48,716 nucleotides of DNA, taken from positions 1 through 48,716 of the forward strand of contig JAJZAL010000013.1 in NCBI GenBank assembly GCA_021799405.1. The letters run 5' to 3'. Shown one piece after another: positions 1 through 8,945 of this stretch. Made by a program: the position numbers and the translations under genes. Source of the stretch: Acidobacteriota bacterium. Lineage in GTDB: Bacteria > Acidobacteriota > Terriglobia > Terriglobales > Acidobacteriaceae. The number at the start of each line of letters is the position of its first letter. Position 1 is the first letter of the stretch. The notes below the pieces were generated by a model. That model was not told the DNA's origin, made no database searches, and was given only the letters and a program-made list of their open reading frames with translations.

Positions 1-623
1 AGGCGCATCACTATGACAACGTCAGCCGCAGCGGACCGAAGATCTTCGTCGGCGAGTGGGCCACGCGCGAAGGCGATCCCACACCTAATCTTGAAGCGGC
101 TCTGGGAGACGCGGCCTGGCTAACCGGCCTGGAGCGCAACAGCGATCTGGTCATCATGGCCAGCTATGCCCCGCTCTTCGTGAATGTGAACCCCGGCGGC
201 ATGCAGTGGGCCACGGACCTGATCGGCTACAACGCTCTCACCAGCTACGGGTCGCCGAGCTACTGGATGCAGGTGATGTTTTCGGACTATCTGGGCACTG
301 AGGTAGTACAAAGCACGCTGGCCAACGCCGGGCCGCGCGTGTACACCTCCGTGACGCGCAACCAAAAGCTGCACAAGCTTTACGTGAAGGTGGTGAATGC
401 GACCTCCGACGCAAAAGCCGTGAAGATTTCGCTGGAAGGTGTGAGCAAGGTTGCTCCGCAGGCGACGTTGGTCACCCTGAGCGGCAAGACGCCGAATGCG
501 ACCAACAGCGTTACAAACCCGCGCGCAGTTGTGCCGGTAACGCACACCATCACGGTTGCAGGCACAAAGTTTGTTGAAAACTTCGCGCCATACTCGGTCA
601 ATGTACTGGAGCTGACTTACTAA
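1..623 (+). CDS. Alpha-L-arabinofuranosidase, GH51 family, C-terminal part (5' end outside window)
   Basis: This is the last ~206 codons of a gene that starts before the window; the frame is open from base 3. Near the left edge, FVGEWAT fits the GH51 nucleophile segment, with the likely catalytic Glu at bases 54-56. It is followed by GDAAWLTGLERN and MASYAPLFVNVN, typical of the end of the GH51 barrel. The remaining ~130 residues look like the C-terminal beta-sandwich. GH51 enzymes release terminal alpha-L-arabinofuranose from arabinan, arabinoxylan or arabinogalactan. Location cannot be judged because the N-terminus is missing. It converges on the methyltransferase gene with only 7 bases between the stops. 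The family call rests on the nucleophile motif and its surroundings. Confidence 0.83.
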   Translation, partial: AHHYDNVSRSGPKIFVGEWATREGDPTPNLEAALGDAAWLTGLERNSDLVIMASYAPLFVNVNPGGMQWATDLIGYNALTSYGSPSYWMQVMFSDYLGTEVVQSTLANAGPRVYTSVTRNQKLHKLYVKVVNATSDAKAVKISLEGVSKVAPQATLVTLSGKTPNATNSVTNPRAVVPVTHTITVAGTKFVENFAPYSVNVLELTY

Positions 624-630
624 GTCCCTG

Positions 631-1521
631 CTAACTCGCCGCTGCCGGCGCATCGGCAGCGGCGAGGCGGGCCGCCACCAGGGCTCGAATGAACTCCGGC
701 GTAGATCCGCAACAGCCGCCCACAAACGACGCGCCGGCGTCACGCAGCGCCGCGTAATGGGAAGCGAAGAACTCCGCGGACGTGGCGTAGTGAATTGCCG
801 CTCCCTCGATCGTCGGCAAACCTGCGTTCGGCTTGATCCACACGGGAAGCTCGCAGGCCGCATGCAACCGCTGGCAGATGGAGACGGCGCGCTCGACGCC
901 TACACCGCAGTTTGCGCCCACTCCGTCCACTCCCGCTTCCGCCATCGCCGCAGCCACCGCTTCGGGCGCCGATCCCATCATCGTGCGGTCCTTGTTCTTG
1001 CCGGTGTCAAATGCGAACGACGCGATCACCGGCAACCCCGTCCTGCGAGCTGCCTCAACAGCCAGACGCGCTTCTTCCATATCACTCATCGTCTCGATGA
1101 GCAACGCGTCTGCACCGGCAACAGCCAGCGATGCGGCCTGCGCGGCAAATGCAGCGGCCACCTGCTCACTGCTCACCTCGCCGGAGACGAGCATCTTACC
1201 CGTCGGGCCGATCGACGCAAATACCAGCGCCTGCTTCTCTGCCGCGCGCTTGGAAATGGCAACGCCGGCGCGATTGATTGCATCAAGATCGGCTCCGCTA
1301 CCGTGCATCGCGATTGCATTGGCGCGGAATGTGTTGGTGAGAATCACCTGGCTGCCCGCCTCGACATAGCCACGCGCCACGGCCTCCACCTGCTCGGGAT
1401 GACTCAGGTTCCAGGTATCTGGAATCGTACCCGCAGCCAAGCCGCGCGCCTGCAGTTGCGTCCCCCAGGCGCCGTCGGTAATCAGCAGGCCATTGGCCAG
1501 CCAATCGCGCAAAATGCTCAT
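631..1521 (-). CDS. Homocysteine S-methyltransferase family protein
   Basis: A 296-residue cytoplasmic protein matching a stand-alone homocysteine-binding domain (MetH N-terminal/BHMT/MmuM type), which transfers a methyl group to homocysteine to make methionine. The family signature is complete: DGAWGTQLQ near residue 17, ILTNTF near 60, and the zinc thiolates in GANCGVG and GGCCGSTP near residues 205 and 270. No cobalamin or folate domain follows, so the methyl donor may be a small molecule such as S-methylmethionine, or the domain may work with separate partners. The donor cannot be read from sequence. The ATG has an upstream GAGGT at good spacing. I saw no recognisable SAM riboswitch in the 50 bases before the start. 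Confidence 0.9.
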   Translation of the reverse strand: MSILRDWLANGLLITDGAWGTQLQARGLAAGTIPDTWNLSHPEQVEAVARGYVEAGSQVILTNTFRANAIAMHGSGADLDAINRAGVAISKRAAEKQALVFASIGPTGKMLVSGEVSSEQVAAAFAAQAASLAVAGADALLIETMSDMEEARLAVEAARRTGLPVIASFAFDTGKNKDRTMMGSAPEAVAAAMAEAGVDGVGANCGVGVERAVSICQRLHAACELPVWIKPNAGLPTIEGAAIHYATSAEFFASHYAALRDAGASFVGGCCGSTPEFIRALVAARLAAADAPAAAS

Positions 1522-1572
1522 GCAAATACCTCGATAAAGAACTGCGCCGTTGCCCCTTTCTGGCCGGAGCAG

Positions 1573-1719
1573 TCAGGCCCTCGATGCGGCGCTTCCCGTT
1601 TGTGAATCTGAATCTCTGCTCAACATCATAAACGGGAAACCGGTGAGCCCCGCCGCGGCCACGCCAGGGAGAAAGGCTCGCCTCGATACGCCGGTTTCCA
1701 TCTCACATCGCTCCGTCAT
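1573..1719 (-). pseudogene. Orphan twin-arginine leader ORF (48 codons), probable remnant of an exported protein gene
   Basis: Reading leftward from an ATG at 1719 gives a 48-codon frame that stops at 1573. Residues 12-31 are a textbook Tat leader: SRRAFLPG, then a hydrophobic stretch (VAAAGLTGFPFMML), then a polar segment (SRDSDSQTGSAASRA) and a stop. Nothing recognisable as a mature domain follows in any frame before the methyltransferase start. A GAGGCGGAG purine run lies just before the ATG. It sits about 50 bases after the stop of the Tat-exported sulfatase and on the same strand, so it may be what is left of another exported enzyme of the locus. A genuine tiny exported peptide cannot be excluded. 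A 9-bp inverted repeat (1635-1643 and 1691-1699) lies within it. Confidence 0.55.
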
Positions 1720-1769
1720 GCTCCGCCTCGGAGCAACCAACGCAGCTCACAATTCCCAGCCTTTGCTCC

Positions 1770-3233
1770 TCATGGATACAGTTCCGCCCGTACGATCTCC
1801 GGCTCTGGCTCTCCTGAAGCAACGATCAGCTTCTTGAGTTCCTCACCCAGTTGGCTGGCCTGTTCACGATACTCTTTTCTGCCCGCAAGATTCACCAGTT
1901 CATAAGGATCGTTGCGCTGATCGTACATTTGATACTCGTGATAATTCGCGCTCAGCGCGGCAGACCTCATCCCGGTTGGGTCCGCAATGCAATACGTCCA
2001 GTCTTTGGTGCGAATAGTACGGCCCGTCATTGATTCGCTGATCTGAATGAGTTCTTTGTTTGGCCACTCCGCCCTCGCCTTTGCGTCATGCACGATCGGC
2101 AGAAAGCTTCTTCCCTTCATGGACTCCGGAATCGGAACGCCTGCGGCATCGAGCAGCGTGGGGGTGATACTGATGATTCCCACAACCTCCTGAATCTGCC
2201 GCGCACTATCGAAACCCGGACCGCTCATCAGCAGTGGAACGCGCAGAGAGCTGTTGTGCGTGCTGCGCTTGTACTCCGTGTTGCGCGTCATGAAGTGACA
2301 GGCGTGATCGCTCATAAAAACGAAGATCGTGTTATCGGCAAGATTTTCTTCCGCGAGAATCTTGCGTATGCGCCCAACGGATGCATCGATCCTTTCGCAG
2401 GACCCGTAGTAGTCCGGCAACTGCTCGTGCCAGTCGCCGGGAAAATTGCGCAGATCGGGCGGCACGTAAGCATTGATGAAGCGCTCCGCCGAACCCTTGG
2501 GACCTACCATGCGGTGCAGGTCGTTCTGCTGGTGCGGCTCGAGTTGGGAAATGACAAGCAGGAACGGCTTCTCCTGCTTCTGCCGCAGGAATTTTTCGGC
2601 GCGATCAGTGAGAAAGTCCACGCGGTACTCATCTTTATACGTGATCTCTTTGCCGTCGCGGTCCCAGATGGTTCCTTCATAAGGGTGGGTAGTAAATTCC
2701 AGTTCATTCGATGCTTCCCACAGGTCCAGAAAGCCTCCGCGATGCTCCGGTTTCACGTAGCCACGCCCGCCGCCCTGGGCTGGCGAGCCGGGCGCCAGGT
2801 GCCACTTGCCGATGTAGTTCGCCGTGTAACCCGTCTTGCGCAACTCCGTCGCTATTGTCGGCAAATCCTCATTCATTCCCAGCCCGTTATGCCACACGCC
2901 GGTCTCGGTGGCATACCGGCCCGTCATGAGCACAGAGCGTGAAGGAGCACAAACCGGCTGGTTGGTCACCGCGTGCGTGAAATTCGTTCCAGCCTCGGCC
3001 AGTGCGTCCAGATTCGGCGTGTGGGTGGAGCTATTCAATCCATTTGCTCCCACAAAGTCCCAACGGAACTGATCAGAGTGATAGATGACGATGTTTGGCT
3101 TGCGTTTTTGTCCGCCGCTTGTATCCTGCGTATCTCCAGCGGCATTTACGTCATGAGGCAATGAAGCAGCCACGCCTGCAGTTGCGGCAGCGGCCGTTGC
3201 CAGTAGAAATTCGCGCCGATCGATTCTTGCCAT
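1770..3233 (-). CDS. Tat-exported arylsulfatase-type sulfatase (S1 family)
   Basis: A 487-residue alkaline-phosphatase-fold sulfatase that hydrolyses sulfate esters, probably on polysaccharide. Residues 1-31 are a Tat signal (DRREFLLATAAAA), so it should be exported folded. The sulfatase signature is C95-A-P-S-R99, where Cys95 should become formylglycine, followed by LMTGRYATETG. Metal-site segments are visible at N-I-V-I-Y-H-S-D54-Q55 and at VFMSDHACHF. The C-terminal part (WTYCIADPTG, DLYELVNLAG-like DPYELVNL) is typical. The start has AGGAGA upstream. No formylglycine-generating enzyme is encoded in the window, so maturation must be supplied elsewhere. It follows the second sulfatase in the same direction with a 42-base gap, suggesting co-transcription. 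The substrate is unknown. Confidence 0.92.
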   Translation of the reverse strand: MARIDRREFLLATAAAATAGVAASLPHDVNAAGDTQDTSGGQKRKPNIVIYHSDQFRWDFVGANGLNSSTHTPNLDALAEAGTNFTHAVTNQPVCAPSRSVLMTGRYATETGVWHNGLGMNEDLPTIATELRKTGYTANYIGKWHLAPGSPAQGGGRGYVKPEHRGGFLDLWEASNELEFTTHPYEGTIWDRDGKEITYKDEYRVDFLTDRAEKFLRQKQEKPFLLVISQLEPHQQNDLHRMVGPKGSAERFINAYVPPDLRNFPGDWHEQLPDYYGSCERIDASVGRIRKILAEENLADNTIFVFMSDHACHFMTRNTEYKRSTHNSSLRVPLLMSGPGFDSARQIQEVVGIISITPTLLDAAGVPIPESMKGRSFLPIVHDAKARAEWPNKELIQISESMTGRTIRTKDWTYCIADPTGMRSAALSANYHEYQMYDQRNDPYELVNLAGRKEYREQASQLGEELKKLIVASGEPEPEIVRAELYP

Positions 3234-3275
3234 TGTCTTTCTCCTGCACTTTCATTTTTCCCGAACTCAAAACAG

Positions 3276-4781
3276 CTATGCTTGCGGCTCAACCTTGAGT
3301 TCAGGTACAGCTGAGCGCAAAGCCGTCATACGCTCGAAGAGATGCTTCTGCAAAGAAGCTTGCTCCGGCATTCCGTAAAGATTCCGCGCCTCCTTGGGAT
3401 CTGACTGGAGATCGTACAGTTCAAACTCCTGCGGTTCCATATGATAATGAATTAACTTGTAGCGATCCGTGCGAATGCCGCGGCAGGGACGCACCCCCTC
3501 GGGATTGGGCCACTCGTAGTACTCGTAGTACCATTCGTTGCGGAAGGACGGATCGCTCGCTTTTGCCAGAGGCAGAACGCTCTTTCCCTGCAAATGCCTG
3601 GGCGCCGGCACGCCGGCCAGATCGAGAATCGTCGGGGCCACGTCGATATCGAGAATCGTCTCATTGCGCACCGTGCCCGCGGGAATGCGCTTGGGGTAGC
3701 GCACCATCCAGGGCACGCGGATCGACGGTTCGTGCATCAGTCGCTTATCGAACATGCGCCATTCGCCCAGGAAGAAGCCGTGATCGGAAGTTTGCACGAT
3801 CGCCGTGTCATCAAGAATGTTCTGCTTTTCGAGGTAATTCAGAATCCGGCCAATATTTTGATCTACGGCCACCAGCCCCGAGTAGTAATCCTTCATCACC
3901 CCTTCAAGCGAGCCGCAGGCTGGGTGCGAGAACGTGGTGCCGATCTTGTTCGTCGCGTCCGCAAAACATTTCGGCTTGCCCGGATACCCCTTCAGGTCAT
4001 CATCAAATGAGGATGGCTTTGGAGTAAGCACGCCGCGATACATATCCAGAAGGCGCCGGGGCCGGAAGAACGGCTCGTGCGGAGCCACAAACCACACCAG
4101 CAGGCAGAACGGCTTGTCGCCGCGATCCTCTTTGAGCCAGGCCAGCGCGCGGTCCACGGCCAGATCATCCGGATAGACATTGTGATATTGGACCTGCTGA
4201 CCCACCTTGCCATCCCTGCCTTCTTTGAAGAAGGGATTGACGTAGTTGTTCGCCGGAGCGTTATGGCCGAAATAGTAGTTCCAGTTACGCTCCTCGACGC
4301 CATTGCCAATATGCACTTTGCCCACGATGGCGATCTCGTAGCCCGCCTCGCGAAGAATATCGGTAAAGATCGGAATGTCGGCCGGCAAAGGACGATTCAT
4401 GTGTCCATTTGAAAGCGCACCCGTGGAACGGGAGTACATGCCCGTGAGCAATACGGCGCGCGCCGGGGCGCAGAGGGCATTAGTGCAAAAAGCATTCTCA
4501 AAGCGCATGCCCTCGCGGCCGATACGGTCGTGGTTGGGCGTTTTCAGAATCGGATTCCCCGCAATCGAAAGCGCATCGGCTCGCTGCCCCTCGCCAAGGA
4601 AGAAGACCAGGTTTGGCTTCTTCGTCTGGGTCTGGGCAGTCAGAATCGATGGAGCCATGGAAGAAGCGAGCGCTGTGCCCGCAACGGCAAGGGATCCCTG
4701 CAAAACCTCCCTCCGGGTTGGCCCTGCCTGTTCAGAAATCGTAGCGGCTTCCTTTGCGTGCACGTTTACACCTGGCGTCAT
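3276..4781 (-). CDS. Tat-exported sulfatase (S1 family) with altered metal-site Asp pair
   Basis: A 501-residue sulfatase. I chose the ATG at 4781 because GGAG lies five bases before it; an in-frame ATG at 4814 would add 11 residues without a ribosome site. A Tat motif, TRREVLQG, starts near residue 22. The formylglycine signature is C104-A-P-A-R108, followed by VLLTGMYSRSTG. QTSDHGFFLG supplies the second metal-site block and IVGKVHIG the usual Lys-His. At the N-terminal metal site, where most S1 sulfatases have Asp-Asp-Gln, this protein has L-G-E64-G65-Q. One ligand is thus conservatively changed and the other is Gly. The other catalytic blocks are present, so activity is still likely. It probably forms one transcript with the neighbouring sulfatase and heparinase-like gene. 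Confidence 0.92.
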   Translation of the reverse strand: MTPGVNVHAKEAATISEQAGPTRREVLQGSLAVAGTALASSMAPSILTAQTQTKKPNLVFFLGEGQRADALSIAGNPILKTPNHDRIGREGMRFENAFCTNALCAPARAVLLTGMYSRSTGALSNGHMNRPLPADIPIFTDILREAGYEIAIVGKVHIGNGVEERNWNYYFGHNAPANNYVNPFFKEGRDGKVGQQVQYHNVYPDDLAVDRALAWLKEDRGDKPFCLLVWFVAPHEPFFRPRRLLDMYRGVLTPKPSSFDDDLKGYPGKPKCFADATNKIGTTFSHPACGSLEGVMKDYYSGLVAVDQNIGRILNYLEKQNILDDTAIVQTSDHGFFLGEWRMFDKRLMHEPSIRVPWMVRYPKRIPAGTVRNETILDIDVAPTILDLAGVPAPRHLQGKSVLPLAKASDPSFRNEWYYEYYEWPNPEGVRPCRGIRTDRYKLIHYHMEPQEFELYDLQSDPKEARNLYGMPEQASLQKHLFERMTALRSAVPELKVEPQA

Positions 4782-4923
4782 GTCTACTCCTGGTTGATGG
4801 TTTAAGAAATGCATTACAGAATACGTCAGCCGGAATTCCCATCTTACATCCCGGCCCTACAACGGCATATCCGGTCTACGGTCTCTCGGTGAAAACTGTT
4901 GTACTCCTCAAGAAGCCGGCGGC

Positions 4924-4956
4924 GATGCGGATGGAGAAACCCCCTCCATCCACATC
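4924..4956 (-). promoter_or_regulatory. 13-bp stem-loop between heparinase-like and sulfatase genes
   Basis: The arms 4924-4936 and 4944-4956 pair around a 7-base loop. Read on the plus strand the stem has one C/A mismatch (4928/4952). On the minus strand, the direction of transcription here, that position becomes a U-G wobble, so the RNA stem is continuous over 13 pairs. No U-run follows in the minus direction, so a classical intrinsic terminator is unlikely. An mRNA-stability or partial-attenuation hairpin between the two genes fits better. Confidence 0.5.
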
Positions 4957-5029
4957 GCACAGCCATAAACATCAGCAATCAACCTGTTTCTTCGGCACAC
5001 AGTCAGGCCGTGAGCCAACCTTGACCCGG

Positions 5030-7096
5030 TTACGCGCGGCGGAATTCATAGGACCACTTGCCGCTCGCAACGGGCTGTTTTGAATTGAGCAGGATGCGGT
5101 AGATCTGGTCGCCCCAGCTCATACGCAGCCCCATGTCAGCCAGCTTGATCGTCTCCACCTTGGGCTCAATCTGCCCGCCGTCGTACTTGAGCATTGAATC
5201 GGTCCCGCTGCCCGATGCAAGCTTCAAGGTGATCTTTCCGTCCGGAGCCACGGTTACAAGCCGCGGAGTCATTACCGTCAGGCTCACGGGAACTGCGCGC
5301 TGCAGCTCGAAGTCTTCCTCCACGGTGATGACGTCCTTGGCGCGGTCGAGCGTGATCGTGCGTATCCACGACTTGACGCCGGCCTCTTGCGGGTAAGCCT
5401 CGGCGATATTGAAGGAGTAAGTCGCGCGCTGGTCATTACTTGAGTATTTGCGGTCTGTCGCCCGATATTGCACACCGTCATGCTGCATCACGCCGCCGAT
5501 CGTCGGCAGGTTGTGATAGGCCGATTGCATCGTCCAGATGCTATAGCGCTCAGGGCTGAAGGTTTTGGCGGAATAGGCCTCAACCCCCACATCGATGGCC
5601 ACCGGTTCGCAATCCTGGTAGATGATGTAACTGCCGGTATCGTTGTGGCTGTGGCTGCGGCCGTTGTTGGCTGCCAGGTCAGCAAAATACATGCCTTCGG
5701 AGGAACCTTCTTTCACGCGCGCTGTGACCAGGCCCAGGTCAGGATAATGAGAGTCGCGCAGCAGAACGTCTTCCTTCCTGGCCGCGCGGATTTCCTTCGC
5801 TTCAAGCAAAGCCGGTAATGCGCGCGTCAGGCGCGGGATGCCTCCGCCGTGGCCACGGCGCCCGGCGCCGGTTTCGTGGTGGATTGCCGTGAGGCCTCGT
5901 TGAGCCGCGTAGTAAGCGCCGAATGCCTGCAGTTGCTCATCGTGAACGGCCTTGCCGTAGCGATAAAGCAGGTCGCCATCCGGACCGGCATGAACGTGCG
6001 CGTCTCCATAATCGATGTAGTTGTCCTTGCAAATGTGCGCATGCAGGATGTATCGCGCCATGGCGTCGATGAAGGGAGTAGAAAGAACATTGGTGACGTT
6101 GCCGGTCGCATCGTTGATCATGCTCACCGCCTCGAAGTAGCACATCGGCGAGGCGCTGAAATAGCCTGGGCCTTCTTCTTCACCGGCATCCGGCCAGTAT
6201 TGATTCAGGTATTGATCCAGACTCTTGAGAATGCGCGTGGTTTCAAAGACACGGCGCTTGGGATCCTCTTCGAGGATCAGGTTGGCCACCATCAGGTTGG
6301 AGTTGATCCACGGCGTCCAGTTGTTCAGCCGCTCCGTCCGCGTGTTCTTTTCAAAGCCCATCCACCAGAAGTCATTACGGGTGCGAGCCGGCTCCAGGAT
6401 GCGCCGCTCGGATTCAAGCACGATGCGCTTGTTGATCAGCGGCGACACGGTGTCGAGCTGCTCGGCCAGCAGGTACTTCGTCCATGCCAGCAGCGAGACC
6501 GTCTCCGCGCCAAATAATTCAATGATGGGATCGGTAATGTCAGGCAACCCCGGCCCCGTGTGCTGCATGTACAGGTGCGCGGGAACGCCCCAGAAGCTCT
6601 CCTCGCAGATCAGCCAGATTCCATTGGTGATGTCGTCAAGGAAGCGTCCTTTGCCTTCCAGGCACTCGGCCAGCACCAGGCTTTCCAGGTGACCACGGCG
6701 GCCGAAGCTCTGGCTTTCGTAGACGGTGCGGTTGCCGTTGCGGGCAAACTGCAGGAACGTCGTGGCGAGAATAGCGTGCCAACCCGCCTTTTGATTGGCC
6801 TCCGCCTGCTCGATGATCAAAGCTCGAATATCGTCGGGAACAGCTGCCCAGGCGGCCCGCTCGCCCCACTTCGGGTAGGGATGCCACTTGTCCGCGGAAG
6901 CCAGATGTTCGGTCAGGAAGGACTCAGGAAAGGTGGTACTGAGGAGATCTTTGGGCAACGTAAGCGGAGCCGCACCCGCACCGGCGCCGCGGCCGGACAG
7001 AGCGGACCTGCCGATGGAGAGTGCGTCCATGGAGCGGAGGAGTTGTTGCTGCCCGGCCAGGGCAATGCTGCCTGCAAGAAAATGCCGACGATTCAT
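5030..7096 (-). CDS. Tat-exported heparinase II/III-like polysaccharide lyase
   Basis: A 688-residue protein beginning MNRRHFLAGSIALAG, a short Tat signal with Arg3-Arg4. The GAGGT before the ATG supports this start. Residues ~50-400 form an alpha-helical toroid region rich in Trp and Tyr (FWGVPAHLYMQ, NNWTPWINSN, EEGPGYFSAS). The C-terminal half has the heparinase II/III-like beta-sandwich signature NNGRSHSHNDTGS, where the His and Asn residues are typical of the active site, and SAYHNLPTIGG. Such lyases cleave uronate-containing polysaccharides by beta-elimination in the periplasm. A paralogue with the same motifs lies at 8946-10997 beyond pncB. It heads a leftward run with two sulfatases, which suggests a sulfated uronic-acid polymer as substrate. 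The exact substrate is unknown. Confidence 0.87.
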   Translation of the reverse strand: MNRRHFLAGSIALAGQQQLLRSMDALSIGRSALSGRGAGAGAAPLTLPKDLLSTTFPESFLTEHLASADKWHPYPKWGERAAWAAVPDDIRALIIEQAEANQKAGWHAILATTFLQFARNGNRTVYESQSFGRRGHLESLVLAECLEGKGRFLDDITNGIWLICEESFWGVPAHLYMQHTGPGLPDITDPIIELFGAETVSLLAWTKYLLAEQLDTVSPLINKRIVLESERRILEPARTRNDFWWMGFEKNTRTERLNNWTPWINSNLMVANLILEEDPKRRVFETTRILKSLDQYLNQYWPDAGEEEGPGYFSASPMCYFEAVSMINDATGNVTNVLSTPFIDAMARYILHAHICKDNYIDYGDAHVHAGPDGDLLYRYGKAVHDEQLQAFGAYYAAQRGLTAIHHETGAGRRGHGGGIPRLTRALPALLEAKEIRAARKEDVLLRDSHYPDLGLVTARVKEGSSEGMYFADLAANNGRSHSHNDTGSYIIYQDCEPVAIDVGVEAYSAKTFSPERYSIWTMQSAYHNLPTIGGVMQHDGVQYRATDRKYSSNDQRATYSFNIAEAYPQEAGVKSWIRTITLDRAKDVITVEEDFELQRAVPVSLTVMTPRLVTVAPDGKITLKLASGSGTDSMLKYDGGQIEPKVETIKLADMGLRMSWGDQIYRILLNSKQPVASGKWSYEFRRA

Positions 7097-7366
7097 ACGT
7101 ACCTCATTTCTGAATGGGACCCCGCACTACGCTCTCTCCTCGTACCGGCATTTCGATGCGGCAACAGATTTCGTAACGCGAGCTGTCCGAATTGCCTGTG
7201 CGGTCAGCACGGGACCGTTTTGCCGCAGCTTTCGCCTGGGATTTCACGGCCGCGAGCCAGTATACTCCGCAACGCGTTTGCCGGTCTGCCCTTCCCGAGG
7301 CAAACGGCCAATTTCCGCTCGCCGCACTTCCGCAATAGCCGCAGGCTCGCGTAAAGTTGAGCCATC

Positions 7367-8752
7367 GTGATCATCAATCTGGCCCGGCGCGCGCACGATC
7401 ACAACTGGGAGCTTGATCCCATTACCCGTTCCTTGTTGGATACGGATTTCTACAAGCTGCTGATGCTCCAGTTCATCTGGAAGAACTTTCCCCGTATTCA
7501 TGCCTCGTTTACTCTGCTGAATCGCACCGCCTCGGTACGGCTGGCCGAGATTGTCGATCTGCACGAGTTGCGTGAGCAGTTGGAGCAGGTTCGCAAGCTG
7601 CGCTTCCGCAAGTCAGAGCTGATCTGGCTGGCTGGCAACACCTTCTACGGGCGGCGCGGCATCTTTGAGCCTGGGTTTCTGGAGTGGCTGGAACACGATT
7701 TCAGGCTTTCCAATTACGACCTGTCCGTCCATGACGGCCAATTCGTGCTTGGCTTTCACGGGTTGTGGACGGAAACGACCATGTGGGAGATTTACGCGCT
7801 CGCGGTCATTGACGAGTTGAAGACCCGCGCTAGCCTGAAGCGATTGAGCGAGTTTGAGCTGGATATTCTCTATGCCCGCGCAAAGACCCGCTTGTGGGAA
7901 AAGCTTGAGCGCTTGCGCGGAGTTCCGGGACTGAGCGTCAGCGACTTTGGAACCCGCCGGCGCCATAGCTTCCTGTGGCAGGAGTACGTGGTGAAAGCGG
8001 CTAGCGACGTGCTCGGCACAAGTTTTGCCGGCAGCTCCAACACCTATCTGGCATACAAGCACGACATGGAAGCCATCGGAACCAATGCCCACGAGCTGCC
8101 CATGGCCCTGGCGGCAATGGCCACCAGCGAGGAGGAGTTACGGACCGCGCAGTACCGCCTGCTTGACCTGTGGCAGCAAAGTTATCAGGGCGAGTTACTC
8201 ATTCTCCTTCCCGATACATTCGGCACCACGCAGTTTCTTGAACACGCGCCCGATTGGGTGGCCGACTGGACAGGGCAGCGCATCGACAGCAAAGACCCTT
8301 ACCTGGCGGGCGATGAGTATATCGAGTGGCTGCGGCAGCGCGGCCGCGATCCGCGCCGCAAGCGGCTGATCGCTTCCGACGCGCTCGATGTGGACCCGAT
8401 TCTGGGGCTGCATGCCTGGTTTGGCGGCACTCTGCGCAATGGGGCTTCGCCGGCGGACTTTCGCCGCGCCGCCGATTTTCTCGATGAGAAGAAGTGGGCG
8501 CGCGAGCCGCGTATCCGGTTCAGTGCCGGATGGGGAACTCTGCTGACCAACGACTTCCGCGGCTGCAATCCTCTGGGAGATAACAGCTTCGATCCCGTGA
8601 GCCTGGTCTGCAAACTGAGCGACGCGGAGGGCAGGCCGGCGGTGAAGCTCTCCGATAACTATTCGAAGGCGCTCGGAGATCCGGCTGAAATCGAGCGCTA
8701 CCGGCGCATGTTCGGCGTGAAAGGCGTGGAGGATGTGCCGGTCATCACATAG
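7367..8752 (+). CDS. pncB: Nicotinate phosphoribosyltransferase
   Basis: A 461-residue cytoplasmic enzyme joining nicotinate and PRPP to form nicotinate mononucleotide in NAD salvage. Recognition is strong: SLLDTDFYKLLMLQF at the N-terminus, SDFGTRRRHSF, FAGSSNTYLA, GTNAHELPM with the His that is phosphorylated in this family, LPDTFGTTQFL, and RIDSKDP near the C-terminal third. It starts with GTG at 7367; no strong ribosome site is visible. It is somewhat longer than the ~400-residue Escherichia coli enzyme. It sits alone between two heparinase-like paralogues that have no evident link to NAD metabolism. A TATACT box at 7261-7266 may be its -10 element, but no good -35 is visible. Confidence 0.95.
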   Translation: MIINLARRAHDHNWELDPITRSLLDTDFYKLLMLQFIWKNFPRIHASFTLLNRTASVRLAEIVDLHELREQLEQVRKLRFRKSELIWLAGNTFYGRRGIFEPGFLEWLEHDFRLSNYDLSVHDGQFVLGFHGLWTETTMWEIYALAVIDELKTRASLKRLSEFELDILYARAKTRLWEKLERLRGVPGLSVSDFGTRRRHSFLWQEYVVKAASDVLGTSFAGSSNTYLAYKHDMEAIGTNAHELPMALAAMATSEEELRTAQYRLLDLWQQSYQGELLILLPDTFGTTQFLEHAPDWVADWTGQRIDSKDPYLAGDEYIEWLRQRGRDPRRKRLIASDALDVDPILGLHAWFGGTLRNGASPADFRRAADFLDEKKWAREPRIRFSAGWGTLLTNDFRGCNPLGDNSFDPVSLVCKLSDAEGRPAVKLSDNYSKALGDPAEIERYRRMFGVKGVEDVPVIT

Positions 8753-8766
8753 GCGCCGCGTGCTGA

Positions 8767-8795
8767 TTGACCGCCACAACCCCGGCCTCTAGAAT
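8767..8795 (+). promoter_or_regulatory. Sigma-70-type promoter for the second heparinase-like gene
   Basis: TTGACC at 8767-8772 and TAGAAT at 8790-8795 are separated by exactly 17 bases. This predicts a start near 8802 and a 5' leader of about 144 bases before the GTG at 8946. It lies just after pncB, so the lyase gene can be transcribed independently. Confidence 0.6.
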
Positions 8796-8945
8796 GATCT
8801 TCCGAGCTCATCCGCCTGCAAATTCATGAGCCGCAAGGTTACCGCACATCTGTGGTGCGCCTTTGCGTGGACCAGTCAGTTGTGGCCCACAGGCCGCGGA
8901 GTGTACCGAACTGGTGTACGCGGAATTTATTGGAGGAATATTTTT

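Noticed and set aside
1522..1770. Possible SAM or SAH riboswitch before the homocysteine methyltransferase
   Set aside because: The 9-bp inverted repeat and nearby hairpins lie within the orphan Tat-leader frame and do not match the conserved cores of SAM or SAH riboswitches.
8826..8945. 40-codon N-terminal extension of the second heparinase-like protein
   Set aside because: GGAGGAA precedes GTG 8946 and the Tat leader follows directly; the extension overlaps the predicted promoter leader.
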